From an uncultured bacterium (GTDB lineage Bacteria; Actinomycetota; Coriobacteriia; Coriobacteriales; Coriobacteriaceae): a stretch of DNA of 21,744 nucleotides. Below, in pieces: positions 13,103 to 21,744 of this stretch. The stretch is taken from NCBI GenBank assembly GCA_905215835.1, contig CAJMRR010000014.1, forward strand, positions 1 through 21,744, given 5' to 3'. Below the pieces are notes generated by a model. That model ran no database searches. It was not told the origin of the DNA and saw nothing but the letters and a program-made list of their open reading frames with translations. The translations under genes and the position numbers were made by a program. How positions within the stretch are numbered: position 1 is the stretch's first letter; each line of letters opens with the position of its first letter.

Positions 13103-14485
13103 ATGGCTGATACCGCATCTAAGCACATTGACATGACCACCGGCTCGCTGTGGCGCAATATTCCCCTGTTCGCCTTCCCCGTGGCCGCCACGAGCATCTT
13201 GGAGCAGCTATCGAACCTCATCGCCACGGTCATCATCGGTAACTTCTCGGGCGACCAGGGCACCCTCGCCATGGCGGCGGTCGGCTCCAATGTTCCGCTT
13301 ACCAGTCTTATGCTCAACCTGTTTATTGGCATGTCGCTTGGCTCCAACGTGGTCATCGCCAACGCTATCGGTCGCGACGATCAGAACATGGTCAAACGCG
13401 CCGTCCATACCTCGATTCTCATGGCACTCGTGGGCTTTGTCGTCATCGCGCTGGGCGAAATCTTTGCCGAGCCCATGCTCGCCGCGCTCAACGTTCCCGC
13501 CGAAACCATGCCGCTCGCTTCGCTCTACCTGCGCGTCTTTTTGCTCAGCATGCCCTCGATCTTGCTCTACAACTTTGAGGCCGCGATCTTCCGCTCCGTC
13601 GGCATCACCCGCATGCCGCTGCAGGCACTTGCCGTGTCCACCGTCCTCAACATTGGCCTGGACCTCATCTTTGTCCCTGTGCTCCACTGGGGCGTCGCGG
13701 GCGTCGCCATCGCCACCGCCATCGCCTACACCGTCAGCGCCGCCACGCTCTTTATCCGCCTGCTCAAGACCGACTCCGTCGTCCGCGTCACCCCGCGCGA
13801 CTTGGCTATCGACCCCGTCGCCCTCAAGCGCATCGTCAAGATCGGCCTGCCCGCCGGCATCCAAAGCGCCGTCTTTGCCGTCGCCAACATCATCATCCAG
13901 TCTGCCATCAACAGCCTGGGCACCGAGGTCATGGCGGCATCGAGCGCCGCCATGAGTCTGGAGTACGTGTGCTACAACCTGCTCAACAGCTTTAGCCAGG
14001 CGTGCACCACCTTTGTGGGACAAAACCACGGTGCCCGCCAGATCGACCGCTGCACCAAGACGCTCAAGGTCTGCCTGGTCGAAGGCGGTATCGTCGCGCT
14101 CACCACGATTATCGTTATTGTTGGCCTGGGGCGCGAGATCTTGTCGCTGTTCAACAGCGATCCCAACATCGTCTCGATCGGCTATATCCGCGTGTGCTCG
14201 ATTTTCCCGGCGTACGCCTTTAGCATGTTCTACGAAAACATGTCAGGCTACCTGCGCGGCTTTGGCATCTCGCTCACACCCGCCCTCATCACCATGATCT
14301 GCGTCTGCGGCATCCGCTTCTATTGGGTGTTCTGCGTGTTCCCGCACTTCCGCACCTTTGCGAACATCATGATGGTCTACCCCATCAGCCTGGGCACCAC
14401 GGCGTTCTTTATGGTCGTGGCGGTACTACTCTGCCACCCGGCACGCACCTATCGCGCCACCCAAGCCAAAGCGACAGCCCGCTAA
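13103..14485 (+). CDS. MATE-family multidrug/Na+ (H+) antiporter
   Basis: This 460-residue inner-membrane protein has 12 predicted helices in two six-helix halves, as in MATE exporters that expel cationic drugs or metabolites in exchange for Na+ or H+. The start MTTGSLWRNIPLFAFPVAATSI with the following LIATVIIGNF is the conserved MATE N-terminal region. The segments GVAGVAIATAIAY (about 195-207) and GLPAGIQSAVF (about 249-259) mark the second MatE domain. Only a weak ribosome binding site (TTGAGAG) precedes ATG 13103, although the encoded N-terminus matches the family well. It is divergent from rlmA and ends 27 bases from the converging LysR gene. The substrate cannot be inferred. Confidence 0.92.
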   Translation: MADTASKHIDMTTGSLWRNIPLFAFPVAATSILEQLSNLIATVIIGNFSGDQGTLAMAAVGSNVPLTSLMLNLFIGMSLGSNVVIANAIGRDDQNMVKRAVHTSILMALVGFVVIALGEIFAEPMLAALNVPAETMPLASLYLRVFLLSMPSILLYNFEAAIFRSVGITRMPLQALAVSTVLNIGLDLIFVPVLHWGVAGVAIATAIAYTVSAATLFIRLLKTDSVVRVTPRDLAIDPVALKRIVKIGLPAGIQSAVFAVANIIIQSAINSLGTEVMAASSAAMSLEYVCYNLLNSFSQACTTFVGQNHGARQIDRCTKTLKVCLVEGGIVALTTIIVIVGLGREILSLFNSDPNIVSIGYIRVCSIFPAYAFSMFYENMSGYLRGFGISLTPALITMICVCGIRFYWVFCVFPHFRTFANIMMVYPISLGTTAFFMVVAVLLCHPARTYRATQAKATAR

Positions 14486-14512
14486 ACACCGCACTCAACA
14501 CCGCGCCAGTCA

Positions 14513-15379
14513 TTAATTGACAATATGTGAGCTCATATAGTCGATAAAGCGCCTCGTGGCGATGGGCATGGTGTCCCAGCTGCGCCAGGCTGCCACTACG
14601 TCGCGCGAGGGGGCGTGCACGATGGGACGTACGCGAATATCGGCACGCATGCCCTCCACAGTACGACGGTAGAGCATGCTCACGCCTAGACCCTCCTCCA
14701 CCATCGCCATGATGGTGTAGTCGTCGGTGACCTCGCTCGTCACGTGCGGCGACAGGCCATGCGCCGCGAATGCATCGAGCACCAGGCTCTGTTCGCCCTC
14801 ATCCAGCAGCACAAACGGCTCGGAAGCCAGGTCGGCGAGCGTCACCTTTTCCTTTGCCGCCAGCGGATGCGCGGCCGGCAACAGTGCCACCAACTCGTCG
14901 TGATAGACCACGCGCTTCTCGAGCCCTGCGGTAAACCCACGTGCCGTAAAGCAAAAATCCACTACGCCGTCGTGCACCCATTGGGCGTTGCGCGTGTAGT
15001 CGCCCTGCTTGAGGGTAAAGCGTACGCCCGGGTGCAGCGCCCCAAAGTCGCGGATCACGCGCGGCAACACGGTTCGACTCACGTTGGTAAACGTCGCGAT
15101 ACGAATATCAGTCGACGAAAGCCCCAGCAACTCCTGGCGCTTGCCCTCGAGCTCGAGCTCGGCGGTCACGATCTGGCGCAGGTACGGCAGATACTGCTTG
15201 CCGTCGCGCGTAAGTGACACACCCTGCTTGCCACGCTCGATAATCGTGGTGCCCAGCTCACGCTCGAGCGCCTTAACGGCCTGGCTCACCGCGCTTTGCG
15301 TATAACCCAGCTCGTCCGCCGCGCCCTTAAGACTTCCGCGATCGACCACCATACAAACAATCTGATACCGCGATGCCAT
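14513..15379 (-). CDS. LysR-family transcriptional regulator
   Basis: The 288-residue product has the LysR layout: an N-terminal winged helix-turn-helix (about 1-60, with GSLKGAADELGYTQSAVSQAVKALE split over residues 15-39), a linker helix, and a periplasmic-binding-like effector domain from about residue 88 to the end. The start is set by GGAGG at close spacing before ATG 15379. It is transcribed divergently from an EamA-type transporter gene 158 bases away, a typical LysR arrangement, so that transporter is the best target candidate; autoregulation is likely. It converges with the MATE gene. The inducer is not evident from sequence. Confidence 0.92.
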   Translation of the reverse strand: MASRYQIVCMVVDRGSLKGAADELGYTQSAVSQAVKALERELGTTIIERGKQGVSLTRDGKQYLPYLRQIVTAELELEGKRQELLGLSSTDIRIATFTNVSRTVLPRVIRDFGALHPGVRFTLKQGDYTRNAQWVHDGVVDFCFTARGFTAGLEKRVVYHDELVALLPAAHPLAAKEKVTLADLASEPFVLLDEGEQSLVLDAFAAHGLSPHVTSEVTDDYTIMAMVEEGLGVSMLYRRTVEGMRADIRVRPIVHAPSRDVVAAWRSWDTMPIATRRFIDYMSSHIVN

Positions 15380-15505
15380 CGTGCCTCCACATCAATGCAG
15401 CCGTAAAACGTTCTGCCAGGGCTTTTTCTGCCTACTTTAGCGTTTCTTAATCATACTGAAGATACATTCGCTTTACTACATCCATATCTGGGAGCAGAAT
15501 CCTTT

Positions 15506-15524
15506 TTACGAAACCGTTCTGTAA
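15506..15524 (+). promoter_or_regulatory. Candidate LysR-type box before the EamA transporter gene
   Basis: TTAC (15506-15509), 11 bases, GTAA (15521-15524) is a dyad of the T-N11-A type bound by LysR proteins. It lies between the divergent LysR and EamA genes, directly ahead of the AAAAGGAG ribosome binding site of the transporter gene. That downstream position would favour repression. Such short motifs arise by chance, so this is tentative. Confidence 0.3.
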
Positions 15525-15537
15525 CAAAAGGAGTCCC

Positions 15538-16440
15538 ATGGATCGCAAAAAAGCAATCGCGCTCTCATTTTCCGTTCCCGTCGCATGGGGCTTTTCGTAT
15601 CCCCTCATGAAGATCGGCATGGACAGCATGAACGCCACGAGCATCGTCGCGCTACGCTGCATCATCGCCTTTGTAGCCTGCCTTTTGCTCTTCCACAAGC
15701 ACGCGTTTCGCATCAACCGCGACCTTATGGTCCGTGCCGCCATCATCGGTGCCATCATGGCAACCGAGCTCACCTGCATGTGCCTGGGCTCCAGCCTCAC
15801 CTCCGCCTCCACTGCCGGCTTTTTGCAGAGCCTGACGGTCGTGATCGTGCCGTTTGCCAACGCCGCCCTGCTGCGCCGCGCCCCCGAGCGCAAAGTGCTC
15901 GTCGGCACCGCCATCGTCACCTGCGGTATGTTGCTGCTCTCGGGCGCCGACTTCACCAGCCTGAACCCGGGCGCGCTCATCATGCTGCTCTCCGCCTTTG
16001 TCTACGCCGGACACATCATTGTCGCCAAGCGGTTTGTCGAAGAAGTCGATCCGCTGTCCCTGGGCGTTTGGCAGCTGGGCTTTGGCGGCCTGTTCTCGGG
16101 CATTGCCGCATGCGTCTTTGGCGGTTTCACACTTCCCAGCACGCCCAGCGAGGTCGTGGTCGTCGTCGCACTCGCACTCATCTGCTCTGCTTATGGCTTT
16201 ATCACCCAAACGCTCGTGCAGCCCCACGTGCCCGCCGAGACCACCGGCTTCGCCTTCTCGCTCGAGCCGGTCTGCTCCGCCGTCTTCTCGTTCTTCCTGG
16301 TCGGCGAGGTTCTGAGCCCCATCGCCTTCTTTGGCGCCGCACTCATCCTCAGCGGCGTCATGGTGGCAACCGTCGAGCTTCCGCGCCTCCGCGCACATGG
16401 ACAGGCTCGCATGGCAGGAGCGCCCGAGCACGTCTCGTAG
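15538..16440 (+). CDS. EamA/DMT-superfamily transporter
   Basis: This 300-residue inner-membrane protein has ten predicted helices in two EamA repeats (about 8-135 and 145-285), the layout of drug/metabolite transporters such as RhaT, YdcZ-like and amino-acid or nucleoside exporters. Typical features are the N-terminal SVPVAWGFSYPLMKIG, the ALRCIIAFVACLLLF helix, and near the end ETTGFAFSLEPVCSAVFSF with the Glu-Pro pair found in EamA second repeats. ATG 15538 follows AAAAGGAG. It is divergent from the LysR regulator that probably controls it. The last 20 residues are hydrophilic. The substrate is unknown; efflux is the more common direction for this family. Confidence 0.92.
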   Translation: MDRKKAIALSFSVPVAWGFSYPLMKIGMDSMNATSIVALRCIIAFVACLLLFHKHAFRINRDLMVRAAIIGAIMATELTCMCLGSSLTSASTAGFLQSLTVVIVPFANAALLRRAPERKVLVGTAIVTCGMLLLSGADFTSLNPGALIMLLSAFVYAGHIIVAKRFVEEVDPLSLGVWQLGFGGLFSGIAACVFGGFTLPSTPSEVVVVVALALICSAYGFITQTLVQPHVPAETTGFAFSLEPVCSAVFSFFLVGEVLSPIAFFGAALILSGVMVATVELPRLRAHGQARMAGAPEHVS

Positions 16441-16466
16441 ACCCCGCTCTTCATACAGCCGTGGCA

Positions 16467-16512
16467 TAAAGGCAACCGGTGCGCCTTTACAATAGATGCA
16501 AACAGAGCATCT
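16467..16512 (+). promoter_or_regulatory. Candidate promoter and leader hairpins of ung
   Basis: The 88-base gap before ung has an inverted repeat TAAAGGC (16467-16473) with GCCTTTA (16483-16489). A -10-like TACAAT (16488-16493) overlaps its right arm. A second repeat follows, AGATGC (16494-16499) with GCATCT (16507-16512). No clear -35 box is present. The hairpins might affect expression, but this is weak evidence. Confidence 0.25.
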
Positions 16513-16528
16513 GACGTAAAGGAGCCCC

Positions 16529-17254
16529 ATGGACGCCGCGACCCGCGACCGCAACATAGCAACTTGGTTGGGCGATGCGCCGCAGCTGGTACGTGGCACT
16601 ACGAACCAGCTGCTCGAGCGCATCGCCCTCTTGCGTACCGAGCAGACCATCTACCCGGCACAAGACGACATCCTCAATGCCCTCGCCTACACGCCGGCCG
16701 ACCAGGTCAAGGTTGTCATCTTGGGTCAGGACCCTTATCACGGACCCAACCAGGCAATGGGACTGTCGTTCTCGGTCCCCGCGACGCAAACCAAGTTGCC
16801 GCCGAGCCTGCGCAACATCTATAAGGAACTCAAAGCCGATCTGGGTTGCCCCACTCCCGCCACGGGAGACCTAACACCATGGGCACAACAGGGCGTCCTG
16901 CTCCTCAACACTACGCTCACCGTGCGCGAACATGCCGCAAACTCGCACGCCAGGCTGGGCTGGAGCACGCTCACCGACTACGTTATCGAACGCTGCTGTC
17001 AGCTGCCCCAGCCGGTAGTCTTTTTGGCATGGGGCCGCTTTGCCCAGCAGATGGTCGAAGGTAAGCTCGACGCTACCGGCGCGGGCAAGGCAACCGGCAA
17101 GTTCTGCCTGGCCTCCACGCACCCCTCGCCGCTTTCGGCCAACCGTGCCACAGCAGAACTCCCCGCTTTTATGGGGTCGCGCCCCTTCTCCGCTGCCAAT
17201 CGGCTACTCAAACAGCACGGCTCGACCCCCGTCGACTGGACTTGCCTCGGCTAA
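16529..17254 (+). CDS. ung: Uracil-DNA glycosylase, family 1
   Basis: Ung excises uracil from DNA in base excision repair after cytosine deamination or dUMP misincorporation. The 241-residue protein carries both family 1 signatures: GQDPYHGP (66-73) with the water-activating Asp68, and HPSPLSA (198-204) with the catalytic His198. It also has the LLLNTTLTVR segment (124-133) that holds the uracil-specific Asn, and a WGRFAQ helix. The order and spacing match the E. coli enzyme (229 residues). ATG 16529 is preceded by AAAGGAG. The gene converges with the SDR gene, and the two share an intervening hairpin. A separate unit from the EamA gene is likely, as an AT-rich promoter-like stretch lies between them. 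Confidence 0.97.
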   Translation: MDAATRDRNIATWLGDAPQLVRGTTNQLLERIALLRTEQTIYPAQDDILNALAYTPADQVKVVILGQDPYHGPNQAMGLSFSVPATQTKLPPSLRNIYKELKADLGCPTPATGDLTPWAQQGVLLLNTTLTVREHAANSHARLGWSTLTDYVIERCCQLPQPVVFLAWGRFAQQMVEGKLDATGAGKATGKFCLASTHPSPLSANRATAELPAFMGSRPFSAANRLLKQHGSTPVDWTCLG

Positions 17255-17264
17255 AAATCGATAC

Positions 17265-17303
17265 ATCAAAAACGCGCCCGACGGCTTTCCATCGGGCGCG
17301 TTT
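17265..17303 (-). terminator. Terminator between convergent ung and SDR genes
   Basis: Arms AAACGCGCCCGA (17270-17281) and TCGGGCGCGTTT (17292-17303) pair perfectly around a 10-base loop. Read on the minus strand the hairpin is followed by a run of five T, making it a good terminator for the SDR gene, whose stop is at 17305. On the plus strand it is followed only by TTTCC, so it is probably weaker for ung. Confidence 0.85.
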
Positions 17304-17304
17304 C

Positions 17305-17985
17305 CTATTCGGGCCAAATAAATTGTGTGCGGCCGGCCTCGCCGCCATCGATCAACAGGCTCTGCCCGGTCATAAACCGGTTGGTCACGCCCACAAAGTA
17401 GATCCACTCGGCAATCTCTTGGGCGGTGGCCCAGCGTTTAAGCGGCGTGAGCTCCATAATCTGGTTCCACAGGTGCTCGTCTTCCATCACGCAACGGTTG
17501 AGCGGCGTGATAACGCCGCCCGGGTCCACACTGTTGGCGATGGCCTGCGGTGCCAGGCGGTTTGCAAGGTTCTTGGTGTAGGCGATAACGCCGCCCTTGC
17601 TGGCGGCATAGGCGGGAAACTCCGATCCCGTATGCCCACTCGCCGACCCCACATTGACCACGGATTTGATAGCGGGCGCCGGCTTGGCGACAAGCCCCTC
17701 CCCCACAAAAGCGTAGCGCTCGGTCACGTTGATGGTGCCACACAGGTTGGCGGCGATATCGTCGGCCGAATCCTGCGTACCGGCAACGTTCACGATCACT
17801 TGGGGTTCAAGGTCGCCTGGAAACGAGCCCGGCTCGCAGACATCAACAATCAGATGGCGGTAGCGCTCGTGTTCGATCGACGCCGGCAGCAGATCAAAGC
17901 CCACGACCTCGTGGCCCTCGTCCAAAAAGCGCTGCACGCATGCGGCTCCGATACCGCCCGAAGCACCCGTGATCAAAACCCGCAT
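17305..17985 (-). CDS. Short-chain dehydrogenase/reductase (classical SDR)
   Basis: This 226-residue classical SDR has the nucleotide-binding motif TGASGGIG (6-13), Asp31 after the second strand (GFDLLP), the structural NVAG (66-69) and the catalytic set Ser114, Tyr126, Lys130 (YAASK). The acidic residue at 31 favours NAD(H) over NADP(H). Sequence after the active site includes the PGGVITPLN substrate-loop region and a C-terminal LLIDGGEAG motif. It resembles 3-oxoacyl-ACP reductase-type and hydroxysteroid dehydrogenase-type SDRs, but the substrate is not determinable. Its ribosome binding site, AAGGAG, overlaps the stop codon of the upstream transporter gene (gap 9 bases), so the two are co-transcribed. 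A terminator follows directly. Confidence 0.9.
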   Translation of the reverse strand: MRVLITGASGGIGAACVQRFLDEGHEVVGFDLLPASIEHERYRHLIVDVCEPGSFPGDLEPQVIVNVAGTQDSADDIAANLCGTINVTERYAFVGEGLVAKPAPAIKSVVNVGSASGHTGSEFPAYAASKGGVIAYTKNLANRLAPQAIANSVDPGGVITPLNRCVMEDEHLWNQIMELTPLKRWATAQEIAEWIYFVGVTNRFMTGQSLLIDGGEAGRTQFIWPE

Positions 17986-17994
17986 ACTTGCTCC

Positions 17995-18717
17995 TTAGGC
18001 GGTTGCGTGGCGCTCGAGGTACTCGGAGCCCACATTCTCGCGCTCCCAGCCGCGCACGACCTTGTAGCCCACGGGGCTTAGGAAGACCTCGCACAGCAGC
18101 TCGGCAACAGCGCCCGTCAGGGAGCACATGAGGACTTGCACCCAGGTCCAGCCGAAGAACGTGTGGCTCACCACAATGGCAAAGACCAGATTGTCGATAA
18201 ACTGGCCAACACCCGTGGACACATAGGAGCGGAAGGCGAAGCTCGCAAAGTTATTCTTTTTGAGCATGCGGCCGAGCGACTGGTTGAGCGTGGAGTTAAC
18301 CACGGCAGAAACGAGCATTGCCAGCGAAGAGCCCAGCACCACGTACCAGGTGCCGCCGATGGTGGCGTTAAGAGCGGTGTTGACCTCGATCATGCCCGTG
18401 TCGTAGTAAGCGCCCCACATGCCGGGCGTGAGCGAGCATGCCCAAAAGCACAGGCTCACGGCAAGGTTGACCAGCAGCGCGAGGATAGAGATTTTAATGG
18501 ATGCCTTGGCACCAAAGCGCTTGCAGATCATGTCCTGGCACAAAAACGAAACCCAGCTCACCACAAAGCCGCAATCGAGTGCCAGATACGGCAGGCTGAT
18601 AAGCTCTTTGTTGGCCAGCAGGTTCATCATGATGACGCTCACGAAAAACAGCGAAACCGTTGCCGCGGGAATGCTCCGCAACAGGACCTTGTAGTCCTCC
18701 ATGACCTTCTTGATCAT
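17995..18717 (-). CDS. Queuosine precursor transporter, YhhQ/VUT family
   Basis: The 240-residue inner-membrane protein matches the YhhQ/COG1738 family, which imports queuosine precursors (preQ0, preQ1 or queuine) for wobble-base modification of tRNA. Family-type segments are NLLANKELI (32-40) at the end of the first helix, DMICKRFGAKAS (62-73), and FRSYVSTGVGQFIDNLVFAIV split over residues 162-182, with the conserved Q..D pattern. Six helices are predicted. ATG 18717 has AAAGGAG upstream; longer in-frame starts lie within the leader and are less likely. It is followed by an SDR gene in the same operon. Its leader shows a hairpin plus A-rich tail resembling a preQ1-type riboswitch, which would fit the function. 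Confidence 0.87.
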   Translation of the reverse strand: MIKKVMEDYKVLLRSIPAATVSLFFVSVIMMNLLANKELISLPYLALDCGFVVSWVSFLCQDMICKRFGAKASIKISILALLVNLAVSLCFWACSLTPGMWGAYYDTGMIEVNTALNATIGGTWYVVLGSSLAMLVSAVVNSTLNQSLGRMLKKNNFASFAFRSYVSTGVGQFIDNLVFAIVVSHTFFGWTWVQVLMCSLTGAVAELLCEVFLSPVGYKVVRGWERENVGSEYLERHATA

Positions 18718-18723
18718 TATGTA

Positions 18724-18773
18724 CTCCTTTGGTTTTAGGTTTAACGAGCAGGATATCGGACCCGAACTGCTCG
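18724..18773 (-). promoter_or_regulatory. Candidate preQ1-like riboswitch in the leader of the queuosine precursor transporter
   Basis: Just upstream of the transporter start, the minus strand forms a 7-bp stem, CGAGCAG (18773-18767) with CTGCTCG (18751-18745), around a 15-base loop. An A-rich tail TTAAACCTAAAACC then leads straight into the AAAGGAG ribosome binding site. GGU in the loop can pair with ACC in the tail, giving an H-type pseudoknot, the topology of preQ1 class I riboswitches that hide the ribosome binding site. The loop does not closely match the published class I consensus, so this may be a variant or a simple hairpin. Confidence 0.35.
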
Positions 18774-18825
18774 GACGTCCCGGTCTTGAGACGACGTGGG
18801 TATGATAGCCGCTCGCGCGGCATAA

Positions 18826-18866
18826 GGCAAACAAACGGCGCGGCAGCCCCACAGGACCACCGCGCC
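18826..18866 (-). terminator. Probable terminator of prfC
   Basis: On the minus strand, GGCGCGG (18866-18860) pairs with CCGCGCC (18843-18837) around a 16-base loop, followed by GTTTGTTTG. It begins seven bases past the prfC stop. The T tract is interrupted, so efficiency is uncertain. Confidence 0.55.
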
Positions 18867-18872
18867 AATGCG

Positions 18873-20486
<1,614 letters not shown>

Positions 20487-20623
20487 GCGGATCCTTTCTT
20501 GCATTGAGTGCATTACGTCGTTGTAACCGCACTATTGTAGCCGCGAAATCCCGCTCTAGAGCGCCTATCAGGACAAATTCATCAGTTGGGGCCTGGGTAG
20601 CCGGCCCAATCAGCATTTGCCTC

Positions 20624-20674
20624 TTGCATAACTGTATATAGTGTATATATACTGTGCTTACCGGTTATATACAC
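20624..20674 (+). promoter_or_regulatory. Promoter and GntR-type operator of the regulator-ABC operon
   Basis: TTGCAT (20624-20629) and TATACT (20648-20653) with an 18-base spacer make a good promoter. An inverted repeat, GTGTATATA (20641-20649) and TATATACAC (20666-20674), overlaps the -10 box and the expected start point. GTGTA...TACAC dyads are typical of YtrA-type GntR operators. Autorepression by the next gene product is therefore likely. Confidence 0.65.
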
Positions 20675-20701
20675 GTGTAGCCCAACAGCTAAGGAGCCGC
20701 T

Positions 20702-21082
20702 GTGGACATCATCCTATCCAATTCGAGCGATAAACCCATCTACGAGCAAATAGCCTCGCAGGTCAAAGCTCAGATCTTATCGGGCACGCTCGCCGCGGGA
20801 GCAAAACTCCCCAGCATCCGTGCACTCGCGAGCGATCTTGGCGTGAGCGTCATCACCACCAAGCGCGCCTACGCCGACCTGGAGCAGCTCGGGTTTATCT
20901 GCACCGTGCAGGGCAAGGGCTGTTTTGTCGCCGAGGGCAACCAGGAGCTCTTGCGCGAAAACCAGCTCTGCCATATCGAAGAGCTGCTTGCGAAAGCGGC
21001 AAGCCAAGCCGAAACCCTGGGCGTCACGCGCGACAAGCTGCACGAAATGCTCGACCTTGTAGCCCCCGAAACCATGCAGTAG
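20702..21082 (+). CDS. GntR-family repressor, YtrA subfamily
   Basis: This 126-residue protein consists almost only of a GntR winged helix-turn-helix (about residues 10-72, with KPIYEQIASQVKAQILSGTL and the LPSIRALASDLGVSVITTKRAY helix-turn-helix split over residues 40-62) plus a short C-terminal helical tail for dimerisation. The absence of a large effector domain is the YtrA hallmark; such repressors usually control an adjacent ABC transporter that responds to cell-wall or membrane-active antibiotics. The GTG start at 20702 is supported by AAGGAG seven bases upstream. The ABC ATPase gene starts 24 bases after the stop, in an operon. An operator-like dyad lies over its promoter. Confidence 0.93.
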   Translation: MDIILSNSSDKPIYEQIASQVKAQILSGTLAAGAKLPSIRALASDLGVSVITTKRAYADLEQLGFICTVQGKGCFVAEGNQELLRENQLCHIEELLAKAASQAETLGVTRDKLHEMLDLVAPETMQ

Positions 21083-21105
21083 CCATCTGCAAGAAAGGCT
21101 ATACC

Positions 21106-21744
21106 ATGCAAAACTTGCTAGAACTCAAAGGCATCTCACGCCGTGTGAGCGACCGTTTTTCGCTGCGTGATGTCACGCTCGCTGTGGAGCCCGGCCAGAT
21201 CGTCGGCTTTGTGGGTGCCAACGGTGCCGGCAAAACAACGACCATTCGAGCCGCGCTCGGGCTTATCAAACTCGATGCCGGCGAGGTGCACCTGTTTGGG
21301 CAGCACTGTGGCGCCGACGCACCCGGTGAAGCGCAGCGCCATCTGCGCTCCCGCGTCGGTCTTGTCCTGGACACATGCCCCTTCCCCTCCACGCTCAAGG
21401 TGGGCCAGATCGAGTCGCTCGTAGGCCCGGCGTACCCCACCTGGAGCCACGACACCTTCGCTAGCCTCATCAACCGATTTGGCCTCGATCCCAAGGCAAA
21501 GGTCAAGGACCTCTCCCGCGGTATGGGCATGAAGCTGCAACTTGTCTGCGCACTCAGTCACAAGGCCGAACTGCTCGTTTTGGACGAAGCCACCGCGGGC
21601 CTCGATCCCATGGCACGCGAGGAACTGCTTGATGAGCTACTCGCCTTTGTTTCCGACGACCAGCACAGCGTGCTGCTCTCGAGCCACATTACGTCCGACC
21701 TCGATCGCACCGCCGACCGCGTTATCTGCATCGATAACGGCTCG
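21106..21744 (+). CDS. ABC transporter ATP-binding protein, 3' end cut off
   Basis: The frame is open from ATG 21106 to the window end (213 codons), preceded by AAGAAAGG. It has Walker A GANGAGKTT (about 40-48), a Q-loop region less obvious than usual, the signature LSRGMGMKLQL (about 141-151), Walker B LLVLDEATAGLDP and the H-loop SSHIT. The signature LSRGM departs from LSGGQ, as is common in YtrB/EcsA-type exporters. It pairs with the GntR regulator in one operon, and a permease gene is expected beyond the window. Likely role: ATPase of an exporter induced by membrane-active compounds. The C-terminal part is missing, so complete length is unknown. Confidence 0.92.
   Translation, partial: MQNLLELKGISRRVSDRFSLRDVTLAVEPGQIVGFVGANGAGKTTTIRAALGLIKLDAGEVHLFGQHCGADAPGEAQRHLRSRVGLVLDTCPFPSTLKVGQIESLVGPAYPTWSHDTFASLINRFGLDPKAKVKDLSRGMGMKLQLVCALSHKAELLVLDEATAGLDPMAREELLDELLAFVSDDQHSVLLSSHITSDLDRTADRVICIDNGS

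Noticed and set aside
13208..14029. A 273-codon minus-strand frame opposite the MATE gene
   Set aside because: Its composition is Asp/Gly/His-biased low complexity; the MATE frame encodes coherent membrane helices.
15652..16650. A 332-codon minus-strand frame opposite the EamA gene
   Set aside because: It is Gly/Asp/Glu-rich with no motif and crosses into ung; the EamA frame is clearly the coding one.
17242..18081. A 279-codon plus-strand frame opposite the SDR and transporter genes
   Set aside because: It spans the terminator and two real genes and has no homology that I recognise.
20586..20609. Imperfect hairpin with TTGGGGCC and GGCCCAA between prfC and the GntR gene
   Set aside because: It has a bulge, no T run and lies between divergent starts; it lacks the GGGAC core of the palindrome family, so no role could be supported.

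Overview
The window is a high-GC, densely coded chromosomal segment with short intergenic gaps, strong AAGGAGG-type ribosome binding sites and many GTG or ATG starts. Protein styles (COG0523 GTPase, a ribosome-protection-like GTPase, MscL with a zinc tail, expanded Orc1-like ATPases, YtrA/YtrB-like operon) suggest a gut actinobacterium of the Coriobacteriia, most likely Collinsella or a close relative. That placement is inference from recognition, not from a search. I see no rRNA, tRNA, CRISPR array, insertion sequence or clear prophage.

Layout. 1-1736: the 3' part of a CobW-like GTPase, a strong terminator, then trmL (tRNA wobble 2'-O-methyltransferase) with an unusual insert. 1880-6645: the most unusual block, in which two paralogous AAA/Orc1-Cdc6-like ATPases of unknown function bracket a UvrA paralogue that lacks the UvrB-binding domain; the second ATPase and the uvrA-like gene are in line and nearly touching. 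6739-8742: an EF-G/TetM-like GTPase. 8988-10391: mscL with a C-terminal zinc ribbon, a GNAT acetyltransferase broken by one frameshift, and a small zinc-finger-like protein sharing a symmetric divergent promoter with it. 10440-12924: rsmJ, a 47-residue membrane protein, a four-helix membrane protein and rlmA. 13103-16440: a MATE exporter, a LysR regulator and a divergent EamA/DMT transporter. 16529-18717: ung, an SDR oxidoreductase and a queuosine-precursor transporter whose leader resembles a preQ1-type riboswitch. 18873-20486: prfC (RF3). 20702-21744: a GntR/YtrA-type repressor and the start of its ABC transporter ATPase, cut by the window edge.

How the genes fit together. Many products act on the ribosome or tRNA: TrmL, RsmJ, RlmA, RF3, the TetM-like GTPase and the queuosine-precursor transporter. 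Another set has homologues in drug response or export: UvrA-like, TetM-like, MATE, EamA and the GntR-ABC pair. These are separate transcription units on both strands, so this is a thematic cluster rather than a single system.

Non-coding structure. A family of near-perfect palindromes with a GGGAC...GTCCC or CAAAGGG core occurs five times. Four lie at gene 3' ends and one lies in a divergent promoter region, so they look like a dispersed palindromic repeat rather than only terminators. No stretch over 300 bases lacks a gene; the longest gap (8743-8987) shows nothing I can name.
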